The translations under genes and the position numbers were made by a program. Under the pieces are notes generated by a model. That model ran no database searches. It was not told where the DNA came from and saw nothing but the letters and a program-made list of their open reading frames with translations. This document shows positions 1 through 4,781 of a DNA stretch of 10,535 nt, one piece after another (position 1 is the stretch's first letter; each line of letters starts with the position of its first letter). Origin of the DNA: Fischerella sp. (GTDB taxonomy: Bacteria; Cyanobacteriota; Cyanobacteriia; Cyanobacteriales; Nostocaceae). The stretch covers positions 1-10,535 of the forward strand of contig JANZYY010000138.1 in NCBI GenBank assembly GCA_026419705.1, read 5' to 3'.

Positions 1-7
1 AAAAATA

Positions 8-23
8 GAACTACACATAGTTC
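8..23. repeat. Perfect 6-bp inverted repeat (small hairpin)
   Basis: GAACTA (8-13) and TAGTTC (18-23) are perfect reverse complements around a 4-nt CACA loop. The element abuts the larger palindrome at 24-49 with no spacer, so the two could form back-to-back hairpins or a cruciform. It is seen directly; its function is unknown. Confidence 0.6.
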
Positions 24-49
24 GTAGTGAGTACTTAAGTACTCACTAC
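24..49. repeat. Perfect 26-bp palindrome
   Basis: The half-site GTAGTGAGTACTT is followed immediately by its exact reverse complement, giving a 26-bp palindrome with no central spacer. Symmetry stops exactly at 24 and 49. It lies downstream of the minus-strand membrane protein gene. Dispersed palindromes of this general kind are common in Nostocales genomes (from memory), so a multicopy repeat is more likely than a unique operator. It could also act as a transcription-terminating hairpin, although no clean T-run follows. Confidence 0.75.
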
Positions 50-112
50 CAACCAAGAGCATTTGTAGTCATTTTTTTTGGAGAAACGGTATTAGTGGTT
101 GGTGGTTAACTA

Positions 113-144
113 TCACCCCATCACCCCATCTCCCTTTCACCCGT
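113..144. repeat. Octamer short tandem repeat (STRR-like)
   Basis: Four octamers in register: TCACCCCA (113-120), TCACCCCA (121-128), TCTCCCTT (129-136) and TCACCCGT (137-144), two exact and two degenerate. The fourth contains the TGA stop of the minus-strand gene ending at 137, so the repeat runs into the 3' end of that gene. Short C/G-rich tandem repeats at gene ends are a hallmark of filamentous cyanobacterial genomes. Confidence 0.6.
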
Positions 145-406
145 CCTGGCGTTTGCGAAATAAACCTGTCATACTCAAACCAGTAATTAACAATCCTAGT
201 AATCCCAAGCCATTCAACAGAGGGTAAATTGCTTGTAGGCGGAAGATGGACAGAGTGTGAAGACTGAGGATGAAGGCGGCTAATTCGCTTTGATGCAACC
301 ATTCATTAACAATGGTGTAGCCTATCCCTGTCAGTACCGTCAAAAACAAGGGTAGACATAGGGCGATCGCAATTTGGCGATGATATTTTCTAAAATTACG
401 ATTCAT
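137..406 (-). CDS. Small PepSY-associated transmembrane-type protein
   Basis: 89-aa predicted inner-membrane protein. A basic N-terminus (MNRNFRKYHRQ) leads into a hydrophobic helix at about residues 11-34 containing LPLFLTVLTGIGY. An amphipathic stretch with H50 follows (about 41-57), then a second helix (about 58-80) rich in Leu/Gly, and a basic tail (FRKRQDG). The KYHR start, the LTG motif in helix 1 and the SLHTLS segment resemble the membrane segments of PepSY_TM proteins, which are normally much longer and carry an extracytoplasmic PepSY domain; this one is a stand-alone mini version without it. H9, H38 and H50 are possible ligands or family residues, but no function is established. It starts at ATG 404-406 without a convincing Shine-Dalgarno. 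It lies 77 bp downstream of the kinase-like gene on the same strand and may be co-transcribed with it. The TGA stop sits in an octamer repeat. The family is recognised by pattern only; the function is unknown. Confidence 0.75.
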   Translation of the reverse strand: MNRNFRKYHRQIAIALCLPLFLTVLTGIGYTIVNEWLHQSELAAFILSLHTLSIFRLQAIYPLLNGLGLLGLLITGLSMTGLFRKRQDG

Positions 407-420
407 AAACTGTCATGAGT

Positions 421-451
421 GGCGTTACTGTCAACAGACAGAACCAACGCC
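421..451. other. Bulged hairpin between kinase-like gene and PepSY gene
   Basis: The outer stem GGCGTT (421-426) pairs with AACGCC (446-451). The inner stem CTGTC (428-432) pairs with GACAG (437-441) around an AACA loop. An asymmetric internal loop (A on one side, AACC on the other) separates them. It lies in the 77-bp gap between two minus-strand genes, 15 bp upstream of the PepSY-type start codon. No T-run follows on either strand, so an RNA-processing or attenuation structure fits better than a classic terminator. The pairing is seen; the role is inferred. Confidence 0.45.
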
Positions 452-483
452 AGAAGTCTAACATAACAGCAAGTCTTTTCGCT

Positions 484-1872
484 TTAATCTTGCTCGAGCG
501 GGATGGCGATCGCAACTTCTGAACCATGTCCGAGCGCTGAATTTACCTCCAGAGTTCCTCCATGTTTTTCAACAATAATTTGGTAGCTTATAGACACTCC
601 CACTCCAGTTCCTTGACCAACAGGTTTGGTTGTCAAAAATGGTTCAAAAATTCTTTGTTTGACTTTCTCTGTGCTGCCAATGCCATTATTAGCAATGCCA
701 ATTACAGCCCTGTTCGAGTCAGCCAGTTCTGTACGAATGCGAATTGTAGGCACTGGGTATTGGGAAGAATCTTTTTCTAGTTTCCAGTTCCCGCTTTTTA
801 TTCCCTCTTCTAAGGTATCAATTGCATAACTGAGAATGTTGATGAAAACCAGGTTAAGTTCTCCTGGATAGCACTTTACCAAGGGCAAATGACCATATTT
901 TTTAATAATGGTAATACTTTGGCAATGACTATTGAACTTGAGACGATTTTTTAAAATTAGTAAAGCACTTTCAAGGCTTTCATGGATATCAATTGCTTTT
1001 TTTTCAGATTCCTTCGTGTAGAAATTTTGCAATTCATAGACAAACTGTTTAATGCGATTAGTACTGACCTTCATTGAATCTAATAGCTTCGGCAACTTGC
1101 TAGTCAAATCTTCTCTTTCAACTTGATTGATTGCTGTTTGAATTTCTGTCGCTGGTTGTCGATAGTATTGTTGATAAAGATCAATTAGTTCGAGTAAATT
1201 CTGAATATAACGAGTAGCACGAAGTAGATTACCGGCCAAAACATTGGTAGGATGATTGATTTCATTAGCAATGCCAGAAATCACTTGTTTTAAGATGGTA
1301 ATTTTTTCATGATTTAATAATCTTAGCTGATGTTCTTGGAGTGGATAAAAGTCTTGTTCTGATATTTTTCTTTGCTGCTCTACTTGTTGTAGATGAGTAA
1401 GTGTGAAGACTTGAATTTGGGAGTAAGCTAAGAGTAACTGGTGGAAATCAAGTACTTGATACCTTCCGGATAAACTTTTGACTATGATTGGCTCATATAT
1501 CTGTTCGGGCGATCGCTGCAAAGCTATTTGAGTTGCTTCAATGACAGAAGTCGTATCATCAAGCACAGATTCTTCTTCAATTGTGAAGATATTTAGAAAC
1601 CTTTTGAGCGGATGATTTAAAAATAGCTCTAAACTAAAAGGACGGCTCATATGTTCAAAAAATCTCCGTCGCGAAACCATCCCAACATAACATTGATCTT
1701 TAGTTAGGATAATCCCTGGTAGCAGAGGTTCATCTTGGAAGGGTTTTACCAAATCACTGCCGAGACAATTTAGATCAATTTTTACTTCCCACAAACGTAA
1801 ATCTTGCAAGGTAGACTCTACGATCAACTGTAGCTCATCAGAAATTTTCTGCATATTCATAGTTGATGTCAT
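484..1872 (-). CDS. Histidine-kinase-like protein, probable pseudokinase
   Basis: 462 aa, soluble, no membrane segment. The N-terminus (about 48-150, with LPGIILT, VGMVSRRRFFEHMSRP and YEPIIV) matches the CBS-like region that precedes the kinase core in a cyanobacterial family. A linker helix (about 155-195) leads to the DHp segment at 196-215 and a HATPase_c-type domain at about 335-460. The core is degenerate. The usual HEINNP H-box reads NEINHP, with N203 where the phosphoacceptor His should be and a His at 207. The N-box is NILSYAID, with Y349 replacing the Mg-coordinating Asn. The G1 box is ANNGIG, with N395 for Asp. The F-box (FEPFLTTKP) and G2 box (GQGTGVGVS) look good. The frame is uninterrupted over 1.4 kb, so this is not a decaying pseudogene; a scaffold, phosphatase-like or ligand-sensing role is inferred. 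ATG at 1872, 1860 or 1854 could each be the start, and none has a strong SD. The PepSY-type gene lies downstream. Confidence 0.9.
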   Translation of the reverse strand: MTSTMNMQKISDELQLIVESTLQDLRLWEVKIDLNCLGSDLVKPFQDEPLLPGIILTKDQCYVGMVSRRRFFEHMSRPFSLELFLNHPLKRFLNIFTIEEESVLDDTTSVIEATQIALQRSPEQIYEPIIVKSLSGRYQVLDFHQLLLAYSQIQVFTLTHLQQVEQQRKISEQDFYPLQEHQLRLLNHEKITILKQVISGIANEINHPTNVLAGNLLRATRYIQNLLELIDLYQQYYRQPATEIQTAINQVEREDLTSKLPKLLDSMKVSTNRIKQFVYELQNFYTKESEKKAIDIHESLESALLILKNRLKFNSHCQSITIIKKYGHLPLVKCYPGELNLVFINILSYAIDTLEEGIKSGNWKLEKDSSQYPVPTIRIRTELADSNRAVIGIANNGIGSTEKVKQRIFEPFLTTKPVGQGTGVGVSISYQIIVEKHGGTLEVNSALGHGSEVAIAIPLEQD

Positions 1873-1895
1873 TCCATCTTTTCACTTGCTATCGA

Positions 1896-1911
1896 TTCAG
1901 CTTTTGCTGAA
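1896..1911 (-). other. Hairpin in the leader of the kinase-like gene
   Basis: TTCAGC (1896-1901) and GCTGAA (1906-1911) are perfect complements around a TTTT loop (AAAA in the minus-strand transcript). It lies 23 bp upstream of the ATG at 1872, so it would fall in the 5' leader if transcription starts further upstream. The stem is only 6 bp and could be chance. Confidence 0.35.
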
Positions 1912-2070
1912 CTAGGGAAAAGGTCAAGGTAAAATCACAGCTTACGCAGCACTACTCAATGGCATGCATTGAAAATCAGAGTTAGAGACCGAGGAATTAA
2001 GGAATCTTTTCCCTCTAACCCTTTCTGGTGGTAGCTTTTTCCTTAGCACATCAATCCTTTTACCCACAAG

Positions 2071-2091
2071 TTGCAAAAGTGACTTTTGCAA
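2071..2091. promoter_or_regulatory. Perfect 21-bp palindrome, candidate operator
   Basis: TTGCAAAAGT (2071-2080) and ACTTTTGCAA (2082-2091) are exact reverse complements around a single central G. The one-base centre disfavours an RNA hairpin and fits a dimeric DNA-binding protein. It lies about 200 bp upstream of the kinase-like start and 380 bp upstream of the MBL start, in a divergent promoter region. The cognate regulator is unknown. Confidence 0.5.
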
Positions 2092-2252
2092 GTCTTTTAG
2101 TTTGCCAATCGATGCTTGAGAACTGTTGCTAATGACCGAGAGTTGAATTTTGGACTATAGCTGAAATATAACTTAATACCTTTTTGAATAGTATTATAAA
2201 TTGCGATCCAAATAAAGTCAGAAGACAAGTATTTTTTTGTTCTATAACAAAT

Positions 2253-2283
2253 TTGTTTACTTGAAAATGCATATAGTTATAAT
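2253..2283 (+). promoter_or_regulatory. Weak sigma70-like promoter candidate
   Basis: A perfect TATAAT (2278-2283) is preceded by TTGTTT (2253-2258) with a long 19-bp spacer, in an AT-rich tract upstream of the MBL-fold gene. Such hexamers arise readily in AT-rich DNA. Confidence 0.3.
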
Positions 2284-2356
2284 TACTAGATAAACTGAAC
2301 ACAGCTGCTGTCTCTCAAGATGTAAAGAATCGAACAAAATTGCTCGTAGATTTGCC

Positions 2357-2365
2357 TGTGATAAT
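2357..2365 (+). promoter_or_regulatory. Extended -10 promoter candidate
   Basis: TGTGATAAT matches an extended -10 (TG-n-GATAAT). A TTGCTC at 2340-2345 is too close (14 bp) to be an ideal -35, but extended -10 promoters tolerate a poor -35. It would give a leader of roughly 100 nt for the MBL-fold gene. It competes with the candidate at 2253-2283. Confidence 0.3.
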
Positions 2366-2471
2366 TTTAATTTTAAAGTCCTCGCTCGATTATATGAGTA
2401 TTAGGTTAATAGAAGGTTATTAAATGATAAGTATAAAATGAATAAAGGCAGGCGTTATCCTCACAAAAATT

Positions 2472-3251
2472 ATGCACTTAACATACTTAGACAGCAATAG
2501 TTGGCTTTTTGAAATCGGAGGGAAACGGATACTACTAGACCCTTGGTTAGTCGGTTCGCTAACTTTCGGTAATTTGGATTGGTTTTTTAAAGGTTCTCGA
2601 CCCCAAGACCATCCGATCCCAGAAAACATCGACCTGATTTTGCTGTCTCAGGGGTTAGAAGATCATGCACATCCACCAACACTCAAACAACTGGATCGCA
2701 ACATTCCAGTAGTAGCATCTCCCAATGCTGCCAAAGTAGTACAGCAGTTAGGTTACACCCAAATAACATCACTCGCTCATGGCGAAGCTTTGACATTGAA
2801 TGCAAGTATAGAAATCAAAGCAACTCCCGGCTCTCCAATTGGTCCGACTTTGGTAGAAAACGGCTATCTCCTCAAAGAGCTAGAAAGTGGCTTCACCCTC
2901 TATTATGAACCACACGGATACCATTCCCCCTCACTCAAAGAAGTTGCTCCTGTAGATGTTGTCATTACTCCACTTGTTGACTTAGCTTTGCCCATAGTTG
3001 GATCGATTCTCAGGGGTAATAAAAATGCTCTAGAATTAGCCCAGTGGTTGCAACCTCAAGTTATGCTACCAACAGCGGGCGGAGGCGATGTAATTTTTGA
3101 AGGTTTCCTGACAAAATTTCTGCAAACAAAAGGAAGCATTGATGAATTTCGTTCATTGCTTGCCAAAAACAATCTTTCAGTGCAGGTCATAGAACCAAAA
3201 TCACGCGATCGCATTGAGTTGCAATTACAAAAACGAGCATTGACAATTTAA
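2472..3251 (+). CDS. MBL-fold metallo-hydrolase-like protein
   Basis: 259-aa soluble protein of the metallo-beta-lactamase superfamily, UlaG/Lactamase_B_2-3-like subgroup. It opens directly with the fold's first strands (HLTYLDSNSWLFEIGGKRILLDPW, residues 2-25), where LLDPW is characteristic. The metal loop is at 56-67 (ILLSQGLEDHAH). The canonical HxHxDH reads QGLEDH, so both leading His are replaced (Q60, L62) while D64 and H65 remain and H67 follows. Further possible ligands are H148 and H151 (EPHGYH) and D170. I recall similar loops in cyanobacterial and plant chloroplast relatives, so the change is probably ancestral. The substrate is unknown; hydrolase activity should not be assumed. 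It starts at ATG 2472 with no Shine-Dalgarno, but the fold begins at residue 2, so the start is firm. It stands alone, divergent from the kinase-like gene and separated from the next gene by a strong hairpin. Confidence 0.85.
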   Translation: MHLTYLDSNSWLFEIGGKRILLDPWLVGSLTFGNLDWFFKGSRPQDHPIPENIDLILLSQGLEDHAHPPTLKQLDRNIPVVASPNAAKVVQQLGYTQITSLAHGEALTLNASIEIKATPGSPIGPTLVENGYLLKELESGFTLYYEPHGYHSPSLKEVAPVDVVITPLVDLALPIVGSILRGNKNALELAQWLQPQVMLPTAGGGDVIFEGFLTKFLQTKGSIDEFRSLLAKNNLSVQVIEPKSRDRIELQLQKRALTI

Positions 3252-3313
3252 TTACCATCTTTATATCTCCAATGGAATGCGCTGCAAGCACTATAGAGTT
3301 GCTGCAATCTCAC

Positions 3314-3372
3314 CACTAAGACGCCAAGACACGAAGAAGTTTGTTCTTTGTGTCTTAGTGTCTTGGTGTTTT
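3314..3372 (+). terminator. Long hairpin of 8-nt repeats, possible terminator
   Basis: The left arm 3314-3338 pairs with the right arm 3344-3368 around a GTTTG loop. Of 25 positions, 24 pair (three G-U) with one C-A mismatch at 3325/3357, and TTTT follows at 3369-3372. Both arms are built of 8-nt units: ACTAAGAC, GCCAAGAC, ACGAAGAA on the left and TGTCTTAG, TGTCTTGG on the right. The arms can therefore pair in shifted registers. It sits 62 bp after the MBL stop and 50 bp before the aldolase start, so it probably insulates the two genes. The repetitive make-up suggests a dispersed repeat rather than a purpose-built terminator; both readings can hold. Confidence 0.6.
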
Positions 3373-3410
3373 CAAACAGTCAGACATAAAACAGAAACTA
3401 TTGATTTGAC

Positions 3411-3416
3411 GAGGAG
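3411..3416 (+). promoter_or_regulatory. Shine-Dalgarno of aldolase gene
   Basis: GAGGAG lies 6 nt before the ATG at 3423, within the purine run GAGGAGAGAG. It is a strong site and fixes the start. Confidence 0.75.
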
Positions 3417-3422
3417 AGAGTC

Positions 3423-4061
3423 ATGGCATTATATTTAGACTCAGCGATCGCATCAGAAGCAGAAATTGCTAAGCGAATGGGTTGGGTGAAAGAGATCACC
3501 ACAAATCCCACCTTGCTAGCTCAAAGTAGTGCCCCACCAGAGATAACACTGAAAAAATTAGCTGCCTTGACAAACGGACCATTATATTATCAGGTAACAG
3601 CCTCAGATTTTGATGGCATGGTTCAGGAAGGAAAAAAAGCTTTCGAGATTATCGGTGAAAAGACAATATTAAAGATACCAGCAACACCAGTAGGCTTTGA
3701 AGTAGTAGCCTGTTTGTCATCCCAGATTACCTGCTCAGTCACGGCGATTTATAGCCCATCCCAAGCAGCAGTAGCAAAAGAGGCGGGTGCTAAAATTGCG
3801 ATCGCTTATGTAAATCGTGCTACTCGTTTGTTGGGTGATGGCATTGCTTTAGTACGGGACATGGCTAGTGTACTGGCTGGTAGCGAGACCGAGATTTTAG
3901 CCGCTAGCATTAAATCGCCTCAAGAAGCAGCCGCATCGCTACAAGCAGGAGCGCATCATTTAACTTTACCTTTGACGATGTTGCAGGCGCTCGCCACCCA
4001 TGAGTTATCACAGAAAACAATTGAAGAGTTTGCTAAAAATGGTATTGGTTTAAAGATTTAG
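3423..4061 (+). CDS. fsa: Fructose-6-phosphate aldolase / transaldolase family enzyme
   Basis: 212-aa class I (Schiff-base) aldolase of the TAL_FSA family, close to the ~220-aa length of E. coli FsaA and far shorter than TalB. The TIM barrel begins MALYLDSA with D6, then TTNP at 26-29. The Schiff-base lysine is K84 in ILKIPAT. Other family residues are T107 and Y110 (TAIY), Y129-R132 (YVNR) and S162 (AASIKSP). By motif alignment to FsaA from memory, Q57 (YYQVTA) matches Q59 and Y129 matches Y131. True small transaldolases usually have Glu and Phe there, so cleavage of fructose 6-phosphate to dihydroxyacetone and glyceraldehyde 3-phosphate, or a similar DHA-type aldol reaction, is the better guess. 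It acts in the cytoplasm, in sugar-phosphate metabolism. It has its own strong SD and is convergent with the next gene. The family is certain; the aldolase-versus-transaldolase choice is inference. Confidence 0.88.
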   Translation: MALYLDSAIASEAEIAKRMGWVKEITTNPTLLAQSSAPPEITLKKLAALTNGPLYYQVTASDFDGMVQEGKKAFEIIGEKTILKIPATPVGFEVVACLSSQITCSVTAIYSPSQAAVAKEAGAKIAIAYVNRATRLLGDGIALVRDMASVLAGSETEILAASIKSPQEAAASLQAGAHHLTLPLTMLQALATHELSQKTIEEFAKNGIGLKI

Positions 4062-4070
4062 TGGCTTATA

Positions 4071-4083
4071 GCAAGCAGCTTGC
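4071..4083. terminator. Small hairpin in convergent gap
   Basis: GCAAG (4071-4075) and CTTGC (4079-4083) pair around CAG in the 35-bp gap between the convergent aldolase and orphan genes. With a 5-bp stem and no T-run it is at best a weak bidirectional terminator. Confidence 0.25.
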
Positions 4084-4096
4084 ACCAGTAAAAGCA

Positions 4097-4555
4097 TTAC
4101 CCCGGCTCGATTGTCTTCGTGTAGCCCAATACCCAATTAAGCGGCTGCTGTAACTCTGTATGCTTGCCTTGAAGCATCAGCCACAAAGCCATCCGAGTTT
4201 GCAACCATCCTTTAATTAGATAATATCCTGGCTTGGCATTCATACCTTCAAAAGAGTTTTGACCGCCAGTTGTCATGACTCCACAGATAGTGTCAATTCC
4301 TTTGATTGTGACTTTAAAAAAACGGTCATTGATATATCCTTTGGGAATCATGAAGATCGCATACACGTGATGTCGGCCGCGCCAAGGCTCGACTACTAAT
4401 TTTACCGGGTGTGTGTAAAGTTTACTACTTTGTGGTATGTGAAATCTCCATTGCTGACAACTGATTGCAGGCGAACGCTGTGAATAATAGGAGAAGCCAA
4501 GGATGCCAAATAGGGTCAACGTAAATAACAGATAGATGAGATTACGTTTTTGCAC
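4097..4555 (-). CDS. Hypothetical membrane-anchored extracytoplasmic protein
   Basis: 152 aa, not recognised as a known family. The basic start (MQKRN) and a hydrophobic segment at about 6-24 (LIYLLFTLTLFGILGFSYY) indicate a signal anchor or uncleaved signal peptide. The remaining ~125 residues, rich in beta-type sequence and aromatics, would lie outside the cytoplasm. Two Cys, C33 and C91, could form a disulfide there. The start is GTG (4553-4555): an in-frame TAG two codons upstream excludes any earlier start, and the next in-frame ATG (residue 69) would delete the membrane segment and half the protein. No clear SD. It is convergent with the aldolase gene and divergent from the SLH protein gene (226 bp apart). 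An envelope role shared with the SLH protein is possible, but only from proximity. It is likely a real gene, since its composition and anchor are coherent. Confidence 0.65.
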   Translation of the reverse strand: MQKRNLIYLLFTLTLFGILGFSYYSQRSPAISCQQWRFHIPQSSKLYTHPVKLVVEPWRGRHHVYAIFMIPKGYINDRFFKVTIKGIDTICGVMTTGGQNSFEGMNAKPGYYLIKGWLQTRMALWLMLQGKHTELQQPLNWVLGYTKTIEPG

Positions 4556-4683
4556 TGGCTAGATAGACTTTTCTCTATGTGGACTATATCTGACAAGGCT
4601 AGCAAAGGGGTCGAGAAGTAAAAGATAAGCCAATTACAAATTTCTTTTTTGATAAAAAAACAGTCTCATATATTGCGGAATGC

Positions 4684-4699
4684 ACAAATAGCAATTTGT
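4684..4699. promoter_or_regulatory. Inverted repeat in divergent promoter region
   Basis: ACAAAT (4684-4689) and ATTTGT (4694-4699) are perfect complements around AGCA. It lies about midway in the 226-bp region between the divergent orphan (start 4555) and SLH (start 4782) genes. It could be an operator or a leader hairpin. A weak -10-like TATATT is nearby at 4669-4674. Low-complexity AT makes chance occurrence possible. Confidence 0.3.
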
Positions 4700-4781
4700 A
4701 GAACCATTTGCTTACTTTTATGTGAGGATGATTGGCATAGGGAAAGATGTTTGAAAAATTACAACATGGCTGGAATGAAAT

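Larger units (their letters stand above)
1873..2471. other. 599-bp divergent intergenic region
   Basis: Separates the divergently transcribed kinase-like gene (minus) and MBL-fold gene (plus), so it should hold both promoters. It contains a 16-bp hairpin at 1896-1911, a 7-bp inverted repeat (GTTAGAG 1981-1987, CTCTAAC 2013-2019, 25-nt loop), a perfect 21-bp palindrome at 2071-2091, and AT-rich sequence after about 2160 with -10-like hexamers. No ORF above about 20 codons with a plausible start was found on the plus strand, and no tRNA or riboswitch was recognised. It has no HIP1 site. Confidence 0.7.

Noticed and set aside
484..1872. Calling the kinase-like gene a pseudogene
   Set aside because: The frame is full-length with no stop or frameshift, and the N-terminal, F-box and G2 regions are well preserved; a functional pseudokinase fits better.
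2438..2500. 20-codon upstream ORF overlapping the MBL-fold start
   Set aside because: Too short, no Shine-Dalgarno, and its frame runs through the start of the real gene with no sign of coupling.
4645..4660. T6-GAT-A7 tract as a terminator
   Set aside because: It is only an A/T-rich symmetry with no GC stem, located in a divergent promoter region where no gene ends.
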